Shown here: one piece after another, positions 1 to 7,390 of the stretch | Layout: each line of letters opens with the position of its first letter | How positions within the stretch are numbered: position 1 is the first letter of the stretch | Assembly (NCBI RefSeq): GCF_017498525.1 | Contig: NZ_CP071796.1 | Location: 2,604,001-2,668,000 of the forward strand | Source: Ottowia testudinis | Lineage (GTDB): Bacteria > Pseudomonadota > Gammaproteobacteria > Burkholderiales > Burkholderiaceae_C | Reading direction: 5' to 3' | DNA: 64,000 nucleotides | The notes under the pieces: model-generated | The model's database searches: none | The model's input: the letters and a program-made list of their open reading frames with translations, nothing else | What the model was told of the DNA's origin: nothing | Position numbers and translations under genes: made by a program

Positions 1-2
1 TG

Positions 3-209
3 GCCGACACCGGCGGCACCCCCGCCGCTCAGCTGCGCTGGTGGATCGGCGACCGCCCCATCGGCAGCGGCGCGCGCGCGCAGTGGCTACCCTGGCCTGG
101 GCGGCACATGGTGCAGCTGCGCGACGCGCGCGGAACCGTGCACGACGAGCGGCGGATCGAAGTGCGCGGCGCCGTCGCCAAGCCGGGCGCTGTGCCGCCA
201 CGCCGCTGA
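3..209 (+). CDS. pbpC: Penicillin-binding protein 1C, C-terminal fragment
   Basis: Only the last 68 codons are in the window; the gene enters from the left in frame 3 and stops at TGA 207-209. The visible part reads like the BiPBP_C domain that closes PBP1C proteins: a WWIGDRPIGSG stretch followed by WLPWPGRHMVQLRDARG and an ERRIEVRG strand. In complete proteins this domain follows glycosyltransferase and transpeptidase modules, which act in the periplasm on peptidoglycan; neither is visible here. The assignment rests on this short motif only. Confidence 0.72.
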   Translation, partial: ADTGGTPAAQLRWWIGDRPIGSGARAQWLPWPGRHMVQLRDARGTVHDERRIEVRGAVAKPGAVPPRR

Positions 210-284
210 GGGCCTGTCTACGCTACTGCGTGACCGCATAAAAGCCGTCGCACGGCAGATGTGCCATCAGCATGCGATGGACGA

Positions 285-301
285 TATGTAATTACATTAC
301 A
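285..301 (+). promoter_or_regulatory. Candidate Zur operator of the zinc operon
   Basis: TGTAAT-TAC-ATTACA at 287-301 is a perfect 6-3-6 inverted repeat in an AT-rich patch 35 bp upstream of the first gene of the zinc operon. Its composition and half-sites resemble Zur boxes of proteobacteria (TGTTATA-type half-sites), and zur itself is the last gene of the operon, so autoregulation is likely. Binding is inferred. Confidence 0.5.
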
Positions 302-335
302 CTCGCAATCCGATTCAATTTGGAAGGTTTGCGAC

Positions 336-1601
336 ATGACTGACATCCCCTCCGGGCCTCGCGCCTGGTCCGCGCTGGCCGTCGCCGCCGCGCTGGTGCT
401 GGCGGCCTGCGGCGGCAGTGACGGCGACGCCGGCCACGCCGCCGAGCGCGTCGATTCGGCTGGCCTGCTGGCCCTGACCGAAGCCGGAAAAACCACCGTG
501 CGCCTGCTGGATCTGGACAAGGGCGCGGTCACGCACTCCCTGGCCACCGCAGCCGCGCCCTCGGCCATCGTCACCAGCCCCGGCGGCCGCTACGCGCTGG
601 CCGTGCAGCGCCTGCAAGACGGCGTGCAAGTCATCGACGGCGGCCTGTGGCAGGAAGACCATGGCGACCACCTGCACGACTACCGCGCCGCGCCCAAGCT
701 GCTGGCCGGCGCGCTGACTGGCCCGCGCCCCACGCATTACGAAGTCAAGGACGGCATGGGCGCCCTCTTCATGGACGGCAACGCCGACGCCGCCACCCCC
801 GCCGCCGTGCAGGTGCTGACCGAGGCCAGCCTGGCCAAGGGCACGGCCGACAGCCAGTTCACCCTGCCCGCCGCCGTGCACGGCACAGCCGAGCCGCGCG
901 GCGCCGACGCCATGCTGGTCAGCGCCCGCACCGCCGACGCCCCCGGCACGCTGCCCAACGTGGTCGATCTGTACCAGCGCAGCGCCAGCGGCTGGAAGGT
1001 GGCGCAGCGCTTCGAGGCGCGCTGCCCTGAGCTGCACGGCAGCTATTCCAACGCCACGCACAGCGTGTTCGGCTGCGCCGACGGCGTGCTGGTGATCGAG
1101 CAAAAGGGCGCCCAGTTCAGCGCCAGCAAGATCGCCCACCCGCCCGGCATGCCCGAGAAGGCGCGCATCGGCACTCTGTCCGGGCACGCCAAGCTGGCCA
1201 AGTTCATCGGCCTGGCCTCGCCCGGGCATGTGTTCGAGATCGACCCGGCGCGCGCCGCCATCACGCCCATCACCTGGGCCGAGGGCCGCACCCGCCGCGC
1301 GCACAGCTTCGACCGCACGGGCAAGCATTTCGTGCTGCTCGACGACACCGGCGCCACGCACTGGCTGGAGGCGGGCGCGAATTGGCGCGTGGCCAAGACG
1401 GTGCCCGTGATTGCGCAAATGCCCACGGCCGCGCCCTTCCCCACCCTGGTCAGCAGCCGCGCGCGCGATGCGCTGTACGTGACCGACGTCAACGCCCGGC
1501 AAATTGCCGTGCTCGACAGCCAGGCGCCCGCCGTGGCGCAGCGGCTGAACCTGGGCTTTGCGCCCAGCGCGCAAGCCTGGCTGGGGATTGCCGCACCATG
1601 A
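336..1601 (+). CDS. AztD-like zinc chaperone, predicted lipoprotein
   Basis: This 421-residue protein begins with a signal sequence ending in the lipobox LAAC, with the acylated Cys at residue 25. The rest is rich in short beta-strand repeats of propeller type (TVRLLDLD, VQVIDGG, HVFEIDPA, ALYVTDVN). A His-rich loop EDHGDHLHDYR at residues 107-117 matches the zinc-binding region of AztD, the periplasmic metallochaperone that hands zinc to an ABC binding protein. The upstream ATG at 261 is rejected because it would bury the signal peptide. It is the first gene of the zinc operon and overlaps the next by ATGA. AztD of Paracoccus is soluble; lipid anchoring here is inferred from the lipobox. Confidence 0.72.
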   Translation: MTDIPSGPRAWSALAVAAALVLAACGGSDGDAGHAAERVDSAGLLALTEAGKTTVRLLDLDKGAVTHSLATAAAPSAIVTSPGGRYALAVQRLQDGVQVIDGGLWQEDHGDHLHDYRAAPKLLAGALTGPRPTHYEVKDGMGALFMDGNADAATPAAVQVLTEASLAKGTADSQFTLPAAVHGTAEPRGADAMLVSARTADAPGTLPNVVDLYQRSASGWKVAQRFEARCPELHGSYSNATHSVFGCADGVLVIEQKGAQFSASKIAHPPGMPEKARIGTLSGHAKLAKFIGLASPGHVFEIDPARAAITPITWAEGRTRRAHSFDRTGKHFVLLDDTGATHWLEAGANWRVAKTVPVIAQMPTAAPFPTLVSSRARDALYVTDVNARQIAVLDSQAPAVAQRLNLGFAPSAQAWLGIAAP

Positions 1602-2803
1602 AGCGAACCCCACACGTTCGAGCGTCCGCCGCCCTGCTGGCCGCCGCCGCCGCGCTGACGCCGGCCCTGGGCCAGGCGCAGGCCGCACCCGATGCCCCGG
1701 ATGCGCCCGTCTCTGCCGCGTCTGTGCCCGCTGCCAGCGGCTTCGCCCCCACCGTGGGCGCCGTGCTCGACCTGGGCTACGCCAGCCAGGCGCTGGCCTT
1801 GGGCGAGCGCGACAAGGGCCCGCACCTGGGCGGCGCCGAACTCACGGTGGAATCGCCACTCGGCCCCTGGCTGCACGGCCGCTTGACGGCCGCCGCGCAC
1901 AGCCACGACAACAAGATCGAAAAGCACTTTGAAGAAGTCTGGCTCGGCACCACCGCGCTGCCAGCGGGCCTGCAACTGCGCGGCGGGCGTTTTCTGTCGC
2001 AGGTGGGGTACCTGAACGAGCAGCACCCGCACGCCGACGACTTCAGCACCCGGCCGCTGCTGTACCGCAGCTTTCTGGGCGGGCATTACTTCGACAACGG
2101 ACTGCGCCTGAACTGGACGGCGCCGACCGATTTTTACTGGCGCACCGGGCTGGAGGTGTTCAGCGGCAAGCAACTCACGCGCGAGGCCGAGGGCGCGCCG
2201 CGCGCGGGCGTGTTCACGCTGTCGACCAAGTTCGGCGGCGACGTGGGGCGCGAGCACAGCTGGCAGCTGGGCCTGTCCTACCTGGGCAACCGCCGCGCCG
2301 CGCAGGCCCACCACGACGACGAGGACGCCGGCATGCCCGGACACGGCCACAGCCACGAAGGCCACGCCCATGGCGCGCAGCTGGCCGGCAAGCACCTGTG
2401 GCTGGTCGACGGCGTATGGAAATGGGCGCCCGGCGGCAACAACCGCGCGCAACAGCTGCGGCTGGCGTTTGAATTCGCGCGCCAAAGCGGGTTGGGCGAA
2501 CACGCCGCGCGCGGGGCCGCCAGCACCGCGGGCTACCTGGCCGCCGTGTACCGCTTTCACCCCGAGTGGGAAGCCGGCGTGCGCACCGACTGGCTGCGCG
2601 CGCAACTGCCGCACGGCGACCACTTTCACGCCGCCCGCCTGCGCGAGTACAGCCTGATGCTGGCCTGGAAGCCCTCGCACCAGCAGACGCTGCGCCTGCA
2701 ATACAGCCAGCAGACCGGCGCCAAGGGGTTCGACAACGCTGGCAAGGCGATCACCCTGCAATACATCATCAGCCTGGGGGCGCATGGTGCACATTCGTTC
2801 TGA
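1598..2803 (+). CDS. Outer membrane beta-barrel protein, probably zinc-related
   Basis: A 401-residue protein with a cleavable signal (cut near AQA at residue 29) and alternating amphipathic strands typical of an outer membrane barrel (for example LRLNWTAPTDFYWRTGLEVF, YSLMLAWKP, LRLQYSQQ). It ends in HGAHSF; a terminal Phe is the usual barrel-assembly signal. Residues 237-259 form a His/Asp-rich loop (HHDDED, then GHGHSHEGHAHG), which suggests metal capture at the surface or periplasmic face. There is no TonB box or plug domain, so it is not a ZnuD-type receptor. It overlaps the AztD-like gene by 4 bp, and the ZnuA-like gene follows after 28 bp. The role in zinc passage is inferred from context and the His loop. 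Confidence 0.6.
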   Translation: MKRTPHVRASAALLAAAAALTPALGQAQAAPDAPDAPVSAASVPAASGFAPTVGAVLDLGYASQALALGERDKGPHLGGAELTVESPLGPWLHGRLTAAAHSHDNKIEKHFEEVWLGTTALPAGLQLRGGRFLSQVGYLNEQHPHADDFSTRPLLYRSFLGGHYFDNGLRLNWTAPTDFYWRTGLEVFSGKQLTREAEGAPRAGVFTLSTKFGGDVGREHSWQLGLSYLGNRRAAQAHHDDEDAGMPGHGHSHEGHAHGAQLAGKHLWLVDGVWKWAPGGNNRAQQLRLAFEFARQSGLGEHAARGAASTAGYLAAVYRFHPEWEAGVRTDWLRAQLPHGDHFHAARLREYSLMLAWKPSHQQTLRLQYSQQTGAKGFDNAGKAITLQYIISLGAHGAHSF

Positions 2804-2825
2804 ACTTCGTCACGTCACCAGCGCA

Positions 2826-2885
2826 ATCAAAATGATAGCTGCTTGCGCTTTCTCCTCGCGGACAAACACCGTATTTGGCTCAAAA
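2826..2885 (+). repeat. Family A palindromic repeat at the znuA start
   Basis: The copy begins ATCAAAATGATAGCTGC and ends GTATTTGGCTC; the GCGCTT arm is kept but the CAAGCGC arm is degraded. Its internal ATG at 2832 is the probable start codon of the ZnuA-like gene, so the first 17 or so codons are repeat-derived. Confidence 0.7.
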
Positions 2886-3812
2886 AACCGGCGCACGCCG
2901 CGTCTGGCCGCCGCCGTGCTGGCCGCCGCGCTGCCGCTGGGCGCCGCCGCGCAAGGCCAGGGCCTGCAGGTGTTTGCCTGCGAGCCCGAATGGGCGGCGC
3001 TCGTCAAGGCGCTGGCGCCGCAGGCGCAAGTCACCGCCGCCACCCACGCGCGGCAAGACGCGCACCACATCGAGGCGCGCCCGGCGCTGATTGCGGCGCT
3101 GCGGCGCGCCCACCTGGCGGTGTGCACCGGCGCGTCGCTCGAAGTGGGCTGGCTGCCCATGCTGCAAGCGCGCGCCGGTAACGCCGCCGTGCGCGACGGC
3201 CAGCCCGGCATGTTCTATGCCGCGCAGCAGGTGGAGCTGATCGACCGGCGCGCCAGCGTCGGCTTCAACGACGGCGACGTGCACCCCGAGGGCAACCCGC
3301 ACTTTCACCTCGACCCAGCGCGCCTGGCGCAAGTGGCGCGGGCGCTGTCGCAGCGGCTGGCCCAGATCGACCCGCCGCAGGCCGCCGCCTACGCCGCGCG
3401 CCATACCGCCTGGCAGGCCGATTGGGCGCGCGGCACCGCGCAGTGGCAGCAGCGCGCCGCGCCGCTCAAGGGCCAGCGCGTGGTCGGCCAGCACAACACC
3501 TTTGCCTATCTGTGGCACTGGCTGGGCGTGCAGCAGATCGCCGACCTGGAGCCCAAGCCCGGCACGCCTCCCACGCCATCGCACCTGCAGTCGGTGCTGG
3601 CGCAGGTCAGGCAGGCGCCGCCCATCGCCATCACCCACGCGCTGTACCAGGACGCGCAACCGGCGCAGTGGCTGGCGCGCCAGCTGGGCGAGGACAAAGT
3701 GGCCGTGCTGGCCCTGCCCAGCACCGTGACGGACGACGGCCCCAGCGCCGACCTGGCCAGCTGGATGGACGCGCTGGTCACCCAACTGCTGAAAACCCTG
3801 CCCGCCCGATGA
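2832..3812 (+). CDS. znuA: ZnuA-like zinc ABC transporter substrate-binding protein
   Basis: The protein is 326 residues if it starts at ATG 2832. An in-frame ATG at 2784 also exists but lies inside the preceding gene. A Sec signal (RLAAAVLAAALPLGAAAQG) precedes a cluster A-I metal-binding fold. Candidate metal ligands are the His pair in DAHHIEARP, the NPHFHLDP motif and the His of VGQHNTFAYLWHW. The usual long His/Asp-rich loop of ZnuA is absent, as in AztC-type proteins that get zinc from AztD. It should deliver zinc in the periplasm to the permease encoded directly downstream (4-bp overlap). The segment before the signal is translated from a palindromic repeat. Confidence 0.85.
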   Translation: MIAACAFSSRTNTVFGSKNRRTPRLAAAVLAAALPLGAAAQGQGLQVFACEPEWAALVKALAPQAQVTAATHARQDAHHIEARPALIAALRRAHLAVCTGASLEVGWLPMLQARAGNAAVRDGQPGMFYAAQQVELIDRRASVGFNDGDVHPEGNPHFHLDPARLAQVARALSQRLAQIDPPQAAAYAARHTAWQADWARGTAQWQQRAAPLKGQRVVGQHNTFAYLWHWLGVQQIADLEPKPGTPPTPSHLQSVLAQVRQAPPIAITHALYQDAQPAQWLARQLGEDKVAVLALPSTVTDDGPSADLASWMDALVTQLLKTLPAR

Positions 3813-4579
3813 CCGACCTGGAGCTGCTGCTGCCGCCCCTGGCCGCCGGCCTGCTGGCGTTGGCCAGCCACGTGCCGCTGGGGCGGCAGGTACTGCGGCG
3901 CGGCATCGTGTTCATCGACCTGGCGATCGCGCAGGTGGCCGGCCTGGGCGTTTTGCTGGCGCAGCACCTGGCGCACGACTTGCCGGCGTGGGCGCTGCCC
4001 CTGTCGGCGGCGGGCGCGGCGCTGGCGGGCGCGGCGAGCGTGGCCTGGCTGGGGCGCGTGTGGCCGGATCGGCAGGAAGCGCTGATCGGCCTGCTGTACG
4101 TGGGCGCCGCGTCGCTGGCGGTGCTGCTGGTCAGCGCCGACCCGCACGGCGCGCAAAAGCTGGCGTCGCTGCTGTCGGGCGATGTGCTGTGGACCACCTG
4201 GCCCGCGCTGTGGCCGCTGGCCGCGCTGACCGCGCTGTTCGCCCTGGCCTGGCGCCTGCGCCCGGCGCTGCTGCACGGCGGCGCGGCCTTCTATGCCAGC
4301 TTTGCGGTGCTGGTGTCGCTGAGTCTGCCGCTGCTGGGGCTGTACCTCGTGTTCGCCACGCTCATCGTGCCGGCGCTGGCCGCGCAGCGCCACCCCGGCG
4401 CGCCGCTGCGTGTGGCGTGGGGCGTGGGCGCGGGCGGTTATCTGCTGGGGCTGCTGCTGTCGTGGTACGGCGACTGGCCCAGCGGCCCCACCGTGGTGCT
4501 GGCGCTGATCGGCTGCGGCGCGCTGGCGATGGCGCTGCCGGGCCGCGGCTGGTGGGCCACGGCCGATAATGGGCCATGA
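3809..4579 (+). CDS. znuB: Zinc ABC transporter permease (ABC-3 family)
   Basis: A 256-residue integral membrane protein with seven to eight hydrophobic segments. The family-typical stretch VFIDLAIAQVAGLGVLLAQ near residues 36-54 matches the conserved core of ZnuB/AztB permeases (FIGDALSHAALAGVALG-type). It is translationally coupled to znuA (ATGA overlap at 3809-3812) and to zur downstream (4576). It should form the inner membrane channel for zinc. No ATPase partner is encoded in this operon or elsewhere in the window, so energy coupling must come from a gene elsewhere or the importer is incomplete. Confidence 0.85.
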   Translation: MTDLELLLPPLAAGLLALASHVPLGRQVLRRGIVFIDLAIAQVAGLGVLLAQHLAHDLPAWALPLSAAGAALAGAASVAWLGRVWPDRQEALIGLLYVGAASLAVLLVSADPHGAQKLASLLSGDVLWTTWPALWPLAALTALFALAWRLRPALLHGGAAFYASFAVLVSLSLPLLGLYLVFATLIVPALAAQRHPGAPLRVAWGVGAGGYLLGLLLSWYGDWPSGPTVVLALIGCGALAMALPGRGWWATADNGP

Positions 4580-5037
4580 GCCCGAGCGACGCGCCCACCC
4601 TGTGTGAAACCACCCTGCAGCAACGCCTGACCGGCGCCGCCGCGCATTGCGCCGGGCGCGGCGCGCAGCTCACCGCCCAGCGTACCGAGGTGCTGGAGCT
4701 GCTGCTGCGGCGCGGCGGCCAGGCCAAGGCCTACGACCTGCAGGACGACATGCAGGCGCGGCACGGCCGCATCGCGCCCACCACCGTGTACCGCGCGCTC
4801 GACTTTTTGCAAGAGCAGCAGCTGGTGCACAAGGTGGACGCCACCAACACCTTCGTCTTTTGCGACCACGCCGACCACGACCACCCGGCGCTGCTGCTGA
4901 TCTGCACCGGCTGCGGGCGCATCGACGAGCTGCACGACACGCGGGCGCTGGCCAGCCTGCTGGGCACGGCGCGCCAGCGCGGCATGGCGCCGCGCGCGGT
5001 CGAGGTCAAATGCCTGTGCACCGGCTGCCAAGCCTGA
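4576..5037 (+). CDS. zur: Zinc uptake regulator Zur (Fur family)
   Basis: A 153-residue Fur-family repressor. The N-terminal winged helix carries LTAQRTEVLELLLRRGG and the recognition region APTTVYRALDFLQEQQLVHKV. The dimerisation part has a regulatory-site signature CDHADHDHPALLLIC and two structural CxxC pairs (C110/C113 and C148/C151). The longer N-terminus, the missing HHDH pattern of true Fur and the position at the end of a zinc operon favour Zur. It probably represses its own operon through the palindrome at 285-301 when zinc is sufficient. It overlaps the permease gene by 4 bp. Confidence 0.9.
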   Translation: MSPSDAPTLCETTLQQRLTGAAAHCAGRGAQLTAQRTEVLELLLRRGGQAKAYDLQDDMQARHGRIAPTTVYRALDFLQEQQLVHKVDATNTFVFCDHADHDHPALLLICTGCGRIDELHDTRALASLLGTARQRGMAPRAVEVKCLCTGCQA

Positions 5038-5077
5038 ACGCGCCAATCCGGCGCCTGCCTTTCACGGATGGTTTTTC

Positions 5078-6475
5078 ATGACTTCTGATGCTTCGTTCGA
5101 CTTCGACCTCTTTGTCATCGGCGGCGGCTCCGGCGGTGTGCGCGCGGCGCGCTTTGCGGCGCAGCGCGGCGCCCGTGTGGGCATGGCCGAGAGCGGGCGC
5201 ATGGGCGGCACCTGCGTCAACGTCGGCTGCATCCCCAAAAAGCTCTACAGCACCGCCGCGCATTACGCCGAAGCCTTTGTCGAGGCGCGCGGCTTCGGCT
5301 GGGAACTGGCGCATGGCCCGGCGCTGGACTGGTCCGTGCTCAAGGCGAACCGCGCCAAGGAAATCACGCGCCTGAACGGCATCTACGACGGCCTGATGCT
5401 GAACGCCGGCGTGCAGCGCCTGCAAGGCCACGGCCGGCTGATCGACGCGCACACCGTGCAGGTGACCGCCGAGCACGGCGCCACCACGCGCCACACGGCC
5501 AAACACATCCTGATTGCCACCGGCGGCACGCCGCACGTGCCCGACATCGAGGGGCGCGAGCTGGTGGTCACGTCCGACGACATGTTCGACCTGCCGGTCT
5601 TCCCGCAGCGCCTGGTGGTGGTGGGCGGCGGCTACATCGGCTGCGAAATGGCCAGCATCTTCCACGGCCTGGGCGCGCAGACCACACTGCTGTACCGCGG
5701 CGAGCAGATCCTGCGCGGCTTTGACGACGAGGTGCGCGACTTCACCGCCGACGAAATGCGCAAGCACGGCGTCGATGTGCGCGTGCACTGCGACGTGGCG
5801 CGCATCGAGGCCAGCGCCGAGGGCGTGCGCCGGGTGGTGCTGAGCGACGGCACCGTCATCGAAGCCGACGTGGTGCTCTACGCCACCGGCCGCCGGCCCA
5901 ACGTGGATGGGCTGGGGCTGGTCGAGGCCGGCGTCAAGCAAGCGCGCAACGGCGCCATCGAGGTGGACGAACACTTCACCACCAACGTGCCCAGCATCTT
6001 CGCGCTGGGTGACGTGGTCGGCCGGCTGGAGCTGACCCCCGTGGCGCTGGCCGAAGGCATGGCACTGGTCGATCACCTGTTCGGCCCGGCGCCGGGCAAG
6101 GCGGCCTACCGCATGGATTACGACAACATCGCCACCGCCGTGTTCACCCACCCGCCCGTGGGCACCGTGGGCCTGACCGAGGCGCAGGCGCGCGAGCAAT
6201 GCGGGGCCATCCGCGTGTTCCGCAGCGACTTCAAACCGCTCAAGCACACGCTGTCGGGCAGCGGCGAGCGCACCCTGGTCAAGCTGATCGTGGATGCCGC
6301 CAGCGACCGCGTGGTCGGCCTGCACATGGTCGGTGCCGATGCCGGTGAGATCGTGCAGGGCTTTGCCGTGGCGCTGAAGTGCGGCGCCACCAAGGCGCAG
6401 TTCGACGCCACCATCGGCATCCACCCCACCAGCGCGGAAGAGTTCGTGACGCTGCGCGAGGCCAGCCGGACCTGA
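5078..6475 (+). CDS. gor: Glutathione-disulfide reductase
   Basis: A 465-residue flavoprotein disulfide reductase. The FAD dinucleotide-binding motif is FVIGGGSGGVRAARFAA at residues 12-28, the redox pair is GGTCVNVGCIPKK (C46/C51), the NAD(P)-binding motif is VVVGGGYIGCEMASIF, and the C-terminal catalytic His lies in GIHPTSAEEF. These features and the length match Gor, which uses NADPH to reduce oxidised glutathione in the cytoplasm. It starts 40 bp after zur on the same strand, so read-through from the zinc operon is possible. A block of repeats follows the stop. Confidence 0.93.
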   Translation: MTSDASFDFDLFVIGGGSGGVRAARFAAQRGARVGMAESGRMGGTCVNVGCIPKKLYSTAAHYAEAFVEARGFGWELAHGPALDWSVLKANRAKEITRLNGIYDGLMLNAGVQRLQGHGRLIDAHTVQVTAEHGATTRHTAKHILIATGGTPHVPDIEGRELVVTSDDMFDLPVFPQRLVVVGGGYIGCEMASIFHGLGAQTTLLYRGEQILRGFDDEVRDFTADEMRKHGVDVRVHCDVARIEASAEGVRRVVLSDGTVIEADVVLYATGRRPNVDGLGLVEAGVKQARNGAIEVDEHFTTNVPSIFALGDVVGRLELTPVALAEGMALVDHLFGPAPGKAAYRMDYDNIATAVFTHPPVGTVGLTEAQAREQCGAIRVFRSDFKPLKHTLSGSGERTLVKLIVDAASDRVVGLHMVGADAGEIVQGFAVALKCGATKAQFDATIGIHPTSAEEFVTLREASRT

Positions 6476-6480
6476 AGACT

Positions 6481-6525
6481 CCGTTTTTGATAGCTGGCGG
6501 TGCTTTCCCCGCTTGGGACATTTGG
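6481..6525 (+). repeat. Family A palindromic repeat, degenerate copy
   Basis: The left arm CCGTTTTTGATAGCTGG is clear and is followed by GGTGCTTTCCCCGCTTGGGACATTT, where the palindromic core is decayed. It lies just after the gor stop. Confidence 0.5.
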
Positions 6526-6526
6526 T

Positions 6527-6617
6527 AGGTTGGGTTGAGCCTGAGCGAAACCCAACAAACGGCGATGGATGACGGATGCCATGGGTTGTTGGGGTTCGTG
6601 CCTCACCCCAACCTACA
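6527..6617 (+). repeat. Family B inverted repeat
   Basis: The element starts TAGGTTGGGTTGAGCC and ends CTCACCCCAACCTA, so its ends are inverted repeats (TAGGTTGGG / CCCAACCTA). The middle holds a second GTTGGGGTTCGTGCC arm. Related elements occur at 36371-36716 and 40217-40306. Confidence 0.7.
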
Positions 6618-6633
6618 GGACTGAGCATGCTTC

Positions 6634-6691
6634 TATATTGATAGCTGCTCGCGCTTGGTGGACAAGCGCCAACGACCGATATGGCTTGAAA
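6634..6691 (+). repeat. Family A palindromic repeat, well conserved
   Basis: One of the best copies: TATTGATAGCTGCTC, then GCGCTTG-GTGGA-CAAGCGC as a perfect 7-bp stem with a 5-nt loop, then AACGACCGATATGGCTTGAA. It sits between the convergent gor and DedA genes. Confidence 0.8.
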
Positions 6692-6696
6692 GGCAA

Positions 6697-6716
6697 GGCG
6701 GGCATGAATGCCCGCC
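6697..6716. terminator. Perfect hairpin between convergent genes
   Basis: GGCGGGCAT-GA-ATGCCCGCC forms a 9-bp stem located 31 bp beyond the DedA stop and downstream of gor. It could act as a two-way terminator. The T-tracts are weak, and the sequence also resembles the dispersed family D type of hairpin. Confidence 0.45.
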
Positions 6717-6747
6717 CTACGCTTTTGATCCCTTCACCGGTGCCGAT

Positions 6748-7320
6748 TCAGCCGCTGACGCCGTTGGTGCGCCCGCGCCAGGCCCGCCAGCCGGCAAAGC
6801 ACAGCGCCAGCACCACCAGCGCGCCCAGCAGCCAGCCCTGCATCGCCTGCGCGTCCTTCAGCATCGCCTGCGCCGCGGCGCCGAACATCCAGCCCGCGCC
6901 AGCAGCCAGAAAGCCCCACAGCGACGCACCGATCAGGTTGAACAGCAGAAAGCGCGGCCACGGCATGTCGGACATGCCCAGCAGGATCGGCCCCGCCCAG
7001 CGCATGCCGTACATGAAGCGCATGGCCACCACCACCAGCATGCCCCAGCGCGCCACCAGGCGATTGAAGCGGCGCCGATAGCGCAGCACCTTCGGCCAGC
7101 GCGCCAGCACCTGCTTGCCGCGCCAGCGCCCCAGGCTGAACAGCAGCACGTCGCTGAAAGCGCCCATGAAGGCACCGACCGCCATCACGGCGGGCAAATC
7201 CAGGTAGCCCAGGCGCGCGGCAAAGCCGGCCAGGATCAGCAGCGTTTCGCCTTCCACCAGGCCGCCCACCACCACGGCCCAGTAGCCGTACTGCGTCACG
7301 AATTGCCAGAGAGTGTCCAT
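6748..7320 (-). CDS. DedA family membrane protein (VTT domain)
   Basis: A 190-residue inner membrane protein with four to five hydrophobic segments. The start region YWAVVVGGLVEGETLLILAGFAARLG carries the family Glu in a re-entrant helix, and RFMYGMRWAGPILLGMSDMPWPRFL matches the conserved F/YxR...G(x)RxxxPxxAG region of DedA/VTT proteins. Members help flip or recycle polyprenyl-phosphate and other lipids and support membrane potential. The precise substrate cannot be told from sequence. The gene converges on gor and is divergent from lldD, 70 bp away. Confidence 0.82.
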   Translation of the reverse strand: MDTLWQFVTQYGYWAVVVGGLVEGETLLILAGFAARLGYLDLPAVMAVGAFMGAFSDVLLFSLGRWRGKQVLARWPKVLRYRRRFNRLVARWGMLVVVAMRFMYGMRWAGPILLGMSDMPWPRFLLFNLIGASLWGFLAAGAGWMFGAAAQAMLKDAQAMQGWLLGALVVLALCFAGWRAWRGRTNGVSG

Positions 7321-7390
7321 CAGGTGCCTGCGCGCTTTTGGGGCCGCATTCTGCCGCGTCTCGGCTAGGATTCATGTCAGAGGAGCCCCC

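Noticed and set aside
211-221. CCTGTCTACG resembling the IS5-type inverted repeat end
   Set aside because: Only ten bases match and no transposase or second end is near; probably chance or a very old remnant.
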